In this document: one piece after another, positions 55,449 through 63,451 of the stretch
How positions within the stretch are numbered: position 1 is the stretch's first letter
Layout of the letters: every line of letters begins with the position of its first letter
Assembly: GCA_006438735.1 (NCBI GenBank)
Contig: RCZF01000002.1
Span: 67,501 to 131,500, forward strand
Reading direction: 5' to 3'
DNA length: 64,000 nt
Source of the DNA: Sphingomonas koreensis
GTDB taxonomy: Bacteria > Pseudomonadota > Alphaproteobacteria > Sphingomonadales > Sphingomonadaceae
Notes under the pieces: generated by a model
Seen by the model: the letters and a program-made list of their open reading frames with translations, nothing else
Database searches by the model: none
Told to the model about the DNA's origin: nothing
Program-made: the position numbers and the translations under genes

Positions 55449-56813
55449 ATGGGTATTGGTCTGCGCAGCATCGCGATCCCCGATTTCGGCGCCACGGCGG
55501 ACCCGCCGGCGATCCCGGCATCGACCTATCTGGCGCGCTGCCGCGCCGCTTATGCCGCGGCGGGCACGACGTGGCTCGCCGTCTATGCCGACCGCGAGCA
55601 TTTCGCCAACATCATGTATCTCAGCGGATTCGAACCCCGTTTCGAAGAGGCGCTGATGCTGATCGGCGCCGATGATCGCCACGTCATCGTCACCGGCAAC
55701 GAATGCCTTTCCTATACCGTGAAATCGCCGCTGCCGGCGCTCGACGCGCGGCTTAGTCAGTCGCTGAGCCTGCTCGGCCAGGATCGCACCGTCCACCCTC
55801 GGCTGACCGATGTGTTGCGCGGTGTCGGCCTCACCCCCGGCGACAGCGTCGGGCTGATCGGTTGGAAATATCTCGAGCCCGAGGAGTGGGATGACGACGA
55901 TCGGCCCTTCTACGTTCCCGACTTTTTCGTGCGGGCACTCCGCGCCGTGGTCGGCGCGGATCAGCTCCATGACCGCACCGAGCTGATGCTTCACCCCGAA
56001 ACGGGCTTGCGGTCCTATGTCGATGCCGATCAGATCGCGGTCTTCGAACACGCCGCGATGCGCGGATCGGAGATGGTTTGGCGGATCCTGTCGCAGGTCC
56101 GCGTCGGCGATACCGAGCGGGAGGCTGCCGGCCGGATGGGCTATCAGGGCGATCCGTTCAATGTCCATATGATGTTCGCGTCGGGCGGCACGGGCGATGG
56201 TCCGATAATCGGCTTGTCGAGCCCCTCCGGGCGGCGGATCGCGCACGGCGACGGCGCGACGACGGCGGTCGGCCTATGGGGTGGGCTGACGGCGCGAGCC
56301 GGGTTGGTGGCCACCGAGAACGACGAGTTCGTGGCGATCGCCCAACGCTATTACGAAGGATTGGCGTGCTGGTATGCGACCGCGTCGCTCGATGTGACCG
56401 GCGGGACGATCGTCGCCGCCGTCGCCGAAACGCTCGGCCGGGGCGGCCTGCGATCGCTGCTCAACCCCGGCCATCTTACCGGGCACGAGGAATGGTCGAG
56501 CTCGCCGATGCGCCCGGGTTCAGCCGACCGCATCCGTTCGGGCATGCACATGCAGGTCGACATCATCCCGACGCCGATGCCCGATGGCTGGGCGTTGAAT
56601 TGCGAGGACGTGATCGTGTTCGCCGACGAAACACTGCGCGACGATCTTGCATCGCGTCATCCGCAGGTCGCGGCGCGGATCGACCGACGACGCGCGTTCA
56701 TGCGCGACGTGCTCGGCATCGCCGTGGCCGATTGCGTCCTGCCCTTGTCATCGACGCCGATGTGTCTTGCGCCGCTCTGGCTATCCTGTGACAAGTTGAT
56801 CGCGTTCGATTAA
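55449..56813 (+). CDS. M24-fold (Xaa-Pro peptidase-like) protein lacking metal ligands
   Basis: The 454-residue protein resembles creatinase/prolidase (M24) enzymes. The N-terminal domain is a creatinase-like fold (WLAVYADREHFANIMYLSGF). The pita-bread domain begins near DADQIAVFEHAAMRGSEMVW. In active M24 enzymes two Asp ligands follow the GD-x-V region; here it reads HGDGATTAVGLWGGL, with both positions replaced. The His region (NPGHLTGHEEW) is present and the last Glu may be in NCEDVIVF, but the other Glu position reads MQVDIIP. I infer a catalytically altered or inactive member, perhaps a binding protein. The start follows GGGGAG. It is divergent from the acylase. Confidence 0.75.
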   Translation: MGIGLRSIAIPDFGATADPPAIPASTYLARCRAAYAAAGTTWLAVYADREHFANIMYLSGFEPRFEEALMLIGADDRHVIVTGNECLSYTVKSPLPALDARLSQSLSLLGQDRTVHPRLTDVLRGVGLTPGDSVGLIGWKYLEPEEWDDDDRPFYVPDFFVRALRAVVGADQLHDRTELMLHPETGLRSYVDADQIAVFEHAAMRGSEMVWRILSQVRVGDTEREAAGRMGYQGDPFNVHMMFASGGTGDGPIIGLSSPSGRRIAHGDGATTAVGLWGGLTARAGLVATENDEFVAIAQRYYEGLACWYATASLDVTGGTIVAAVAETLGRGGLRSLLNPGHLTGHEEWSSSPMRPGSADRIRSGMHMQVDIIPTPMPDGWALNCEDVIVFADETLRDDLASRHPQVAARIDRRRAFMRDVLGIAVADCVLPLSSTPMCLAPLWLSCDKLIAFD

Positions 56814-56870
56814 GCGGCGCGTTTCCGCTGAAGGCGATGCACGTTTTCGCGCCGAAGAAAGACCGATGAT

Positions 56871-58166
56871 ATGCACGTTGATGCCACGACCCTGAATTCG
56901 AGCGATCCGATGCCTGCGAACGCCGCGGCGCACGGCGTCGATGCGCCCGATCTGCGCTGGTTCGTGTTCATCCTGTTCTTCATTTTCGGCGGCATCACCA
57001 GCCTGAACGACATCATCATCCCCAAGCTGAAGGGGCTGTTCACGCTCAGCTATGCCGAGGCGATGCTGGTGCAATCGGCGTTCTTCGGCGCTTATCTGAT
57101 CCTGTCGCTGCCGGCCGCGGCGATCGTCCAGCGCCGCGGCTATCTGCGCACCGCGGCAATCGGCCTGGCGACCATGACGGTGGGCTGCCTGCTGTTCGTG
57201 CCCGCCTCGAGCCTGGGCATATTCGCGCTGTTCCTGCTGGCACTGTTCGTGCTCGCGGCCGGCATCACCATCGTCCAGGTCGTCACCAACCCGCTGATCT
57301 CGCTGCTCGGGCCGCCGGCGACCGCGCATAGCCGGCTGACCTTCGCTCAGGCGTTCAACTCGCTCGGCACCACCATATTCCCGTTCGTCGGCTCGATCTT
57401 GATCCTTGGGAAACTCAAGTCGATCGATCCCGGCGCGCTCGATAGCGCGGCGCTTGCCGCCTACCGCACCGCCGAAACGCGTACCGTCGTCCACACCTAT
57501 CTCGGGCTCGCCGCCGCGCTCATTATCGTCGCAGCGGTCGTTTGGCTGCGTCGCAATCGGCTGAAGGAAGATCTCGTCCGCGAGAATATCCTGGGGTCGT
57601 TCACGCTGCTCAAACGCCCGCGTTTTTCGTTCGGGGCGCTGTGCATCTTCCTGTATGTCGGCGCCGAGGTCGCGATCGGATCGCTGATCGTCAATTATCT
57701 GATGCAGGCCGATACGCTCGGTCTCGCCGAGCAGGCCGCGGGCAAGCACGTGCCGTTCTATTGGGGTGGCGCGCTGATCGGCCGGTTCATCGGTGCCGGC
57801 CTGCTGCGCCTCGTGTCACCGGGCAAGCTGCTGGCCACCGTCGCCGCGGGATCGATCACGCTGATCCTGATCTCCGCCAACACCACCGGGCTGGTTTCGG
57901 GCTGGTCGCTGCTGGCGATCGGCTTGATGAACTCGATCATGTTCCCGACCATCTTCAGTCTGGCGAGCGAAGGGCTCGGCAAGCGCGCTGCCGAAGGCTC
58001 CGGAATCATCTGCATGGCGATCGTCGGCGGCGCGGTAATCCCGCCGTTGACCGGCCATCTCGCCGATCTCAGCGGGCTGCACTTTGCGCTTGTCCTTCCC
58101 GCCGCCTGCTATGCGACGATCGCCGCCTTCGGCCTGTTCGCCCGCCGCCCGGCCGAGCTTTCCTGA
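56871..58166 (+). CDS. Sugar MFS transporter, FucP/GluP type
   Basis: The 431-residue protein has twelve predicted helices in the major-facilitator pattern. Signature features of the FucP/GluP (FHS) family are FFIFGGITSLNDIIIPKLKG in helix 1, QSAFFGAYLILSLPAA in helix 2, and VVTNPLISLLGPPATAHSRL, with NSLGTTIFPFVGS next. The second half has AEVAIGSLIVNYLM and the FPTIFSLASEGLG segment. Known members import fucose, galactose or glucose with H+ (or Na+). In this locus galactose or another product of the beta-galactosidase is the likely substrate. Its stop abuts the stop of the convergent regulator gene in a TGATCA palindrome. Confidence 0.92.
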   Translation: MHVDATTLNSSDPMPANAAAHGVDAPDLRWFVFILFFIFGGITSLNDIIIPKLKGLFTLSYAEAMLVQSAFFGAYLILSLPAAAIVQRRGYLRTAAIGLATMTVGCLLFVPASSLGIFALFLLALFVLAAGITIVQVVTNPLISLLGPPATAHSRLTFAQAFNSLGTTIFPFVGSILILGKLKSIDPGALDSAALAAYRTAETRTVVHTYLGLAAALIIVAAVVWLRRNRLKEDLVRENILGSFTLLKRPRFSFGALCIFLYVGAEVAIGSLIVNYLMQADTLGLAEQAAGKHVPFYWGGALIGRFIGAGLLRLVSPGKLLATVAAGSITLILISANTTGLVSGWSLLAIGLMNSIMFPTIFSLASEGLGKRAAEGSGIICMAIVGGAVIPPLTGHLADLSGLHFALVLPAACYATIAAFGLFARRPAELS

Positions 58167-58979
58167 TCAGGGGCGCATGGGGTGATGGCCGGCTTGTAGG
58201 AGAAGTTCGAGCGCACCTTCGATCAGCTGGCGCATCAGCGTGCCGGCCAGGGCCGCGTCGCCGCCAACGATCGCATCGGCTACCGCCTTGTGATCGTCCG
58301 CGCTGGCCCGCGGCACGCCCTTATATTCGTTGGTGCGGCGGATCGAGAAGCGTAGCGTCGTCTCGGTGAGATCGGTGAATTGCCGCATCAGGCGATTATT
58401 GCTCGCCTCCAGCACGGCGACGTGAAACGCGATATCGGCATCGAGCGCATCGCCGGCGCTGCCGTCCGCCGCATACATGCGCTTGATCGCCGTCATGATC
58501 TTCTGCCGCTGCGGCCCCGTCGCGCAATAAGCGGCCAGCGTCGCCGCGCGCGGCTCGATCGACATGCGGATTTCGGTGAAATCGATCAGCAGATCGATCG
58601 AAAATTCGCGCTGAAGCATCCACCGCAGCACATCGGGATCGAGCAGGTTCCAGTTTTCCTCGGGCTGGACGACGGTGCCGGCGCGCTTGCGCGCGAGCAG
58701 CAGCCCCTTTGCCGTCAGCATCTTGACCGCTTCGCGCAGCACCGGGCGGCTGACCTCATATTGCCGGCAAAGATCGGCCTCGACCGGAAACGGCCGCTGC
58801 GTCGAATAATATTGCGTAACGATCGCCTGGCCGAGATCATCGACGATCCGCGCCGTGAGATTGCGATCCTTGGGCGCAGCGGCGGCGGCGTCGGCCGCGT
58901 GCGGCTGCGGCGGCGGCGACGCGGCCTTCGCCTTGCGACGCGTGGCGGACGTCGTGCTCTTGCCGGTTGGCGGCGTCAT
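58167..58979 (-). CDS. GntR/FadR-type (FCD) transcriptional regulator
   Basis: The ATG at 58979 overlaps the lactonase stop (ATGA); 270 residues. A Pro/Ala/Lys-rich tail occupies residues 1-40. The winged-helix domain follows (NLTARIVDDLGQAIV to VVQPEENWNLL), with the recognition helix in YEVSRPVLREAVKML. The C-terminal FCD ligand domain includes FTEIRMSIEPRAATLAA and conserved metal/ligand His positions (ADIAFHVAVLEAS). Ligands of such regulators are often sugar acids or lactones; galactonate or its lactone fits here. It probably represses the lactonase and other genes of the locus. Confidence 0.92.
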   Translation of the reverse strand: MTPPTGKSTTSATRRKAKAASPPPQPHAADAAAAAPKDRNLTARIVDDLGQAIVTQYYSTQRPFPVEADLCRQYEVSRPVLREAVKMLTAKGLLLARKRAGTVVQPEENWNLLDPDVLRWMLQREFSIDLLIDFTEIRMSIEPRAATLAAYCATGPQRQKIMTAIKRMYAADGSAGDALDADIAFHVAVLEASNNRLMRQFTDLTETTLRFSIRRTNEYKGVPRASADDHKAVADAIVGGDAALAGTLMRQLIEGALELLLQAGHHPMRP

Positions 58980-59836
58980 CCGGCGAATGCCCGGGCGGCA
59001 AGCCCGGTCTGGCCGGTTTCGACCTCGAACAGGCACCCTGCCGCCGTGCCGGCTCCATCGTCCATCGCCGCCGAGGTGACGAACAGCCGGTCGAGCGCCA
59101 CGCCGGCAAAACAGCAACTGGTGATATTGGCGGCCGGCAGCGCGATCGATCGATCGAGCGCACCATCGGCCGTGAACCGGCTGACGCGGCCGCCCGCCCA
59201 ATGCGCGATCCATAACCCGCCGTCGCGATCCACCGTCATGCCGTCGGGAAATCCCCAATCCTCCTCGAAGCGGATGAAGGCCTGCTTGTCGGCAAGCGCA
59301 CCGTCCGCCTCGAGCGTGAAGCGATAGACCGTTCGGATCGCGCTGTCGCTATGATAGAAATGCGCGCCGTCCGGGCTGAAGGCAGGGCCGTTGGTGACGC
59401 CATAGCCGTCATCGTGGCGCGACACCGACAGATCGGGATCGAGCCGATAAAGCGCGCCCTTCGATTCGGGCGACCCGTCGCTCTTGGTGCCAAGCCACAG
59501 CCGGCCGCGATGATCGACCTTGGCATCGTTCAGGCGATTGTCGGGGCGATCGGGTTCGGGATCGACGATCGGCTCGATCACGAACGGATCGAGCGCCAAG
59601 CGGGCGACACCGCTGGCCAGGCCGATCAGGAAATCCTCGCGGTCGGCGCGTTCGACGATCCAGCCGATCGGCTCGGGCATCGGCCAGCTTTCGATCGCGC
59701 CCGTCGCAAGGCTGAACGACCAGAGTTTCGGCGCGAGAATATCCACCCAGAACAGACAATTGAGGCGCGCTACCCAGAGCGGCCCCTCGCCAAGCCAATC
59801 GCGCGCGGCCCGATCGATAATGCCATACCTCACCAT
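58976..59836 (-). CDS. SMP-30/gluconolactonase family lactonase
   Basis: The ATG at 59836, after AAGGAC, gives 286 residues. An ATG at 59857 has no ribosome-binding site. The six-bladed propeller contains the metal ligands: Glu in LGEGPLWV, Asn in NRLNDAKVDHRGRLW, and Asp in FPDGMTVDRDGGLW. Sugar lactonases of this family open aldonolactones made by sugar dehydrogenases. Beside an AraF-type binding protein, galactonate dehydratase and a GntR regulator, the substrate is probably galactono- or arabinonolactone. It is coupled to the regulator gene and divergent from the ABC importer. Confidence 0.92.
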   Translation of the reverse strand: MVRYGIIDRAARDWLGEGPLWVARLNCLFWVDILAPKLWSFSLATGAIESWPMPEPIGWIVERADREDFLIGLASGVARLALDPFVIEPIVDPEPDRPDNRLNDAKVDHRGRLWLGTKSDGSPESKGALYRLDPDLSVSRHDDGYGVTNGPAFSPDGAHFYHSDSAIRTVYRFTLEADGALADKQAFIRFEEDWGFPDGMTVDRDGGLWIAHWAGGRVSRFTADGALDRSIALPAANITSCCFAGVALDRLFVTSAAMDDGAGTAAGCLFEVETGQTGLAARAFAG

Positions 59837-59941
59837 GGGTCGTCCTTGCAAAAACATATATGATAATAAATTGACCGCATTTCATCTTTACGTGTATCGA
59901 ATGCAAACGGCGAGTAAATCATGCGCCGGGCGGGGAGGAAA
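59837..59941. promoter_or_regulatory. Divergent promoter region, lactonase/ABC importer
   Basis: The 105-nt region is AT-rich, with CATATATG (59855-59862), a perfect 8-bp palindrome, followed by ATAATAAATTGACC. TTGACC (59871-59876) could be a -35 box for the importer. The reverse strand reads TTATCATATATG, matching the recurring TCATAT core. It is a likely target of the neighbouring GntR regulator. Confidence 0.45.
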
Positions 59942-60934
59942 ATGATCATCACGCGGCGTCACTGTCTGGCGGGCATCGGCGCCTCGGCGGTCGCCGCGCT
60001 GCCCGGCTGTGCACCACACCGCGACGGCGTGCGGATCGGCTTCATCGTCAAGCAGCCGGAAGAGCAATGGTTCCAGGACGAGTGGACCTTCGCGGGCGAA
60101 GCCGCGCGTGCGAAGGGGTTCGATCTGATCCGCATCGGCGCCGAGGACGGCGACCGCGTGCTGGCGGCGATCGATACGCTGTATGCGAAATATGCCCAGG
60201 GCTTCATCATCTGCGCGCCCGATCCGCGGCTGGGGCCGGCAATCCTCGAACGCGCCGATGCCGACGTGCTGAAGGTGATGTCGGTCGACGACCGGCTGAT
60301 CGGCGCGCATGGCGACCCGGTGACGGCAATCCCGCATGTCGGCATTTCGGCAATCGCGGTCGGCACGCTGGCCGGCACCGCGGCGGCCGAGGAAGCCGTG
60401 CGCCGCGGCTGGAACAAGGCGGACATCGGCGTGCTGCGGATCGCCTATGACAGCCTGGAGACGGGCCGCGAGCGCACGATCGGCGGGCGCGACGCGCTGA
60501 TCGCCGCGGGGGTTCCGGCGGCCAACATCTTCGATGCGCCGCAGCGCACCACCGATACCGAAGGCGGCTTCACCGCGGCCGATCCGCTGCTGACCGCGCA
60601 TTCGGCAATCGCGCACTGGATCATCCTCGGCCTCAACGACGAAGCCGTGCTGGGCGGCGTGCGCGCGACCGAGGGGCTGCGCATCGCCGCCCGCGACGTG
60701 ATCGGCGTCGGCATCGGCGGATCGGAGACGGCGATCGCCGAATTCTCGAAAGCCGGCGTCACCGGTTTCTACGCCTCGGTGCTGCTCAGCCCGCGTGCGC
60801 ATGGCTATGACACCGCGGTGGCGATGTATGACTGGATCGCGCACGGCCGCCGCCCGGCGCCGGTGACATATACCACCGGCACGCTGATCACCCGCGCCAA
60901 TTTCCGCGCGGTCGTCGCGCGCGAGGCGGCATGA
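59942..60934 (+). CDS. araF: Sugar ABC importer binding protein, AraF-like
   Basis: The ATG at 59942, behind GGGAGG, gives 330 residues. The N-terminus has a Tat-like TRRHCLAG and a lipobox (LPGC, Cys about 24), so it is likely a lipoprotein, unlike the soluble E. coli AraF. The mature sequence follows AraF closely: GFIVKQPEEQWFQDEW, FIICAPDPRLGPAI, SVDDRLIGAHGDPV, NDEAVLGGVRATEG and GFYASVLLSPRAHGYD. AraF binds L-arabinose and, more weakly, D-galactose. The locus favours galactose as substrate. The ATPase gene overlaps its stop by 4 nt. Confidence 0.85.
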   Translation: MIITRRHCLAGIGASAVAALPGCAPHRDGVRIGFIVKQPEEQWFQDEWTFAGEAARAKGFDLIRIGAEDGDRVLAAIDTLYAKYAQGFIICAPDPRLGPAILERADADVLKVMSVDDRLIGAHGDPVTAIPHVGISAIAVGTLAGTAAAEEAVRRGWNKADIGVLRIAYDSLETGRERTIGGRDALIAAGVPAANIFDAPQRTTDTEGGFTAADPLLTAHSAIAHWIILGLNDEAVLGGVRATEGLRIAARDVIGVGIGGSETAIAEFSKAGVTGFYASVLLSPRAHGYDTAVAMYDWIAHGRRPAPVTYTTGTLITRANFRAVVAREAA

Positions 60935-62433
60935 GCGCGCTGCTGTCGTTCCGCGACGTCGGCAAGCGATTCCCCGGCGTCGTCGCGCTGGACGACGTCA
61001 GCTTCAGCGTCGCACCCGGGGAAATCCGCGGGCTGATGGGCGAAAACGGCGCGGGCAAATCGACGCTGCTGAAAATCCTGTCGGGCCAATATGTCGCCGA
61101 CGACGGCGGGCTGCTGATCGATGGCCGCGACGCGCGCTTCGGCACGCCGCGCGACAGCGCCGCCGCCGGCATCGCGATCATCCATCAGGAGCTGCAACTC
61201 GCCCCCAATCTGAGCGTCGCCGAGAACCTGCTGCTCGGCGCCTTGCCCAGCCGGCGCGGCTTCGTCGATCGCGCGGCGCTGATGGCCAAGGCGCGCGGCA
61301 TTCTCGCGCGGCTCGGCGAAGCGATCGATCCCGAGGCCCGGGTCGGCAATCTGCCGATCGGGAAGCGCCAGATGATCGAGATCGGCCGGGCGCTGCTGCG
61401 CGACGCCCGCATCATCGCGTTCGACGAGCCGACCAGTTCGCTCAGCGCGCGCGAGACCGATACGCTGATGACGATCATCCGCGGCCTGGCCGACGACGGC
61501 TGCGCGATCCTCTACGTCAGCCACCGCATGGAGGAAGTTTTCGCGCTGACCCATTCGGTGACGGTGCTGCGCGACGGCCGGCATGTCGGCGATTGGGCGG
61601 ATATGCGATCGATCGACGAGGATGTGCTTGTCAGCGCGATGGCCGGACGAACGATCAGCGACATCTACGGCTATCGATCGCGCGCGACCGGCGACGCGAT
61701 CCTGAGCGTGCGCGGCCTGCGCGGCCCGGGCCTGTCTGCACCGATCGATCTCGAGGTGAAAGCGCGCGAGATCGTGGGCTTTTTCGGCCTGATCGGCGCG
61801 GGCCGATCCGAATTGTTCAAGCTGCTGTACGGCGCGGCGGCAGCGACGGCCGGAACGGTGGCGGTCGATGGTCGCCGATTGTCGCTTCGCTCGCCGCGAC
61901 AGGCGATCGCCGCGGGCATGGCGCTGTGCCCGGAGGACCGCAAGGACGAGGGGATAGTGCCCTTGGCCGGGGTGCGCGAGAATATCGCGATCGCGCGGCG
62001 CAACCTCGGTGCCAACACGGCGCTGATCGATCGCCGCGCCGAGCAGCACGAGGCGCGCGAGCTGATCGAGGCGATGCGGATCAAGACGGCGTCGGCGGAG
62101 ACCGCGCTCGCCACCTTGTCCGGCGGCAATCAGCAAAAAGTGATCATCGCCCGCTGGCTCGCCGCCAAGGCCGGGATCATGCTGTTCGACGAGCCGACGC
62201 GCGGCATCGACGTCGGCGCGCGCAGCGAAATCTACGCGCAAATCTATCGCCTGGCCGAGGACGGCGCGACCGTGTTGTTCGCCTCCAGCGACCTGCCCGA
62301 GGTGATCGGCGTGGCCGACCGCATCGTGGTGATGCGCGAAGGCGCCATCGCCGGCATCGTCGATCGGGCCGACGCGACGCCCGACCAGCTGCTGAAGCTG
62401 GCGTTGCCCGACCGACTCGCGGTGACGCGATGA
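60931..62433 (+). CDS. araG: Sugar ABC importer ATPase, AraG-like
   Basis: The 500-residue protein contains two fused ATPase domains, as in AraG/RbsA/MglA. The first half has Walker A GENGAGKST, Q-loop IIHQELQLAP, a degenerate signature (LPIGKRQMIEIGRAL), Walker B AFDEPTSSL and H-loop YVSHRMEE. The second half has a degenerate Walker A (GLIGAGRSE) but a proper signature (LSGGNQQKVIIARWL) and Walker B (LFDEPTRGID). This asymmetry is normal for the family. It overlaps araF by 4 nt and powers uptake of a pentose or galactose. Confidence 0.92.
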   Translation: MSALLSFRDVGKRFPGVVALDDVSFSVAPGEIRGLMGENGAGKSTLLKILSGQYVADDGGLLIDGRDARFGTPRDSAAAGIAIIHQELQLAPNLSVAENLLLGALPSRRGFVDRAALMAKARGILARLGEAIDPEARVGNLPIGKRQMIEIGRALLRDARIIAFDEPTSSLSARETDTLMTIIRGLADDGCAILYVSHRMEEVFALTHSVTVLRDGRHVGDWADMRSIDEDVLVSAMAGRTISDIYGYRSRATGDAILSVRGLRGPGLSAPIDLEVKAREIVGFFGLIGAGRSELFKLLYGAAAATAGTVAVDGRRLSLRSPRQAIAAGMALCPEDRKDEGIVPLAGVRENIAIARRNLGANTALIDRRAEQHEARELIEAMRIKTASAETALATLSGGNQQKVIIARWLAAKAGIMLFDEPTRGIDVGARSEIYAQIYRLAEDGATVLFASSDLPEVIGVADRIVVMREGAIAGIVDRADATPDQLLKLALPDRLAVTR

Positions 62434-62458
62434 CCGACCGCTGCTGGAGAATTTTTTG

Positions 62459-63436
62459 ATGAACGCGCCGCGACTTCTGCGCAGCACCGGGCCGTTGGTG
62501 GTGCTCCTCATCCTGTTCGGCCTGTTATCGGTGTTCGTGCCCGATTTCTTCGGGCTGCGGAACATGCGCGGGCTGATCCTGTCGGTCACGCTGGTCGGCA
62601 CGATCGCCACCACGATGATGCTGGTACTGGCGCTGCGCGAAGTCGATCTGTCGGTCGGCTCGATCACCGCCTTGTCGGGCGTGCTGACCGCGGTGGTGAT
62701 CGGCGCGACCGGCAGCGTCTTCATCGGTGTCGTCGCCGGGCTGCTCGCCGGCGCGATGGTCGGCCTGTTCAACGGCATGGTGACGGCGTGGTTCAAGCTC
62801 AATTCGCTGATCGTGACGCTGGCGACGATGGAAATCGTGCGCGGGCTCGCCTTTCTGGTGTCGGGTGGCGAGGCGGTGTCGATTCCGGCCGAACGCTTCT
62901 ACCGGATCGGCTCGGGCGCGCTGCTGGGGATCAATTATCCGATCTGGGTGATGATCGTGTGCATGGCGATCTTCGGCGTGGTGCTCAATCGCACCGTGTT
63001 CGGCCGCAACGTGCTGGCGATCGGCGGCAATCCGGAAGCGGCGCGGCTGGCCGGCGTGCCGGTGGCGCGGGTGCGCATCACCGTGTTTGCCCTCCAGGGG
63101 CTGATCGCCGGGCTCGCCGGAATCATCCTCGCGGCGCGCATCACCAGCGGGCAGCCGAATACCAGCGTCGGGCTGGAACTCGCGGTCATTTCGGCCTGCG
63201 TGCTGGGCGGCGTTTCGCTGATGGGCGGGATCGCCTCGATCACCGGCGTGATCGTCGGCGTGCTGATCATGGGCGCGGCGCAGAACGCGCTCAACCTGCT
63301 CAACGTGCCGACCTTCTATCAATTCGTCGTGCGTGGCGGCATCCTGCTGTTGGCGATCATCTTCGATCGGCTGCGGCAATCCGGCGCGCTGTCGCGGGCG
63401 TTCGCCAGACGCCGTTCCCCCAACGAAGCTAGCTAA
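62459..63436 (+). CDS. araH: Sugar ABC importer permease, AraH-like
   Basis: The ATG at 62459 has GGAGA 8 nt upstream; an in-frame TTG just before it is possible. The 325-residue protein has eight to ten predicted helices. Family segments include VLALREVDLSVGSITALSG, FNGMVTAWFKLNSLIVTLATM, and the EAA-like loop GRNVLAIGGNPEAARLAGV, which contacts the ATPase. It is 25 nt downstream of araG. With AraF and AraG it completes one importer. ABC sugar importers are uncommon in sphingomonads compared with TonB/MFS routes. Confidence 0.92.
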   Translation: MNAPRLLRSTGPLVVLLILFGLLSVFVPDFFGLRNMRGLILSVTLVGTIATTMMLVLALREVDLSVGSITALSGVLTAVVIGATGSVFIGVVAGLLAGAMVGLFNGMVTAWFKLNSLIVTLATMEIVRGLAFLVSGGEAVSIPAERFYRIGSGALLGINYPIWVMIVCMAIFGVVLNRTVFGRNVLAIGGNPEAARLAGVPVARVRITVFALQGLIAGLAGIILAARITSGQPNTSVGLELAVISACVLGGVSLMGGIASITGVIVGVLIMGAAQNALNLLNVPTFYQFVVRGGILLLAIIFDRLRQSGALSRAFARRRSPNEAS

Positions 63437-63451
63437 AGGGCACAGACGATC

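Noticed and set aside
58160..58170. CCTGATCAGG palindrome at the meeting point of the MFS and GntR stop codons
   Set aside because: It is explained by two TGA stops placed back to back; no separate function needs to be proposed.
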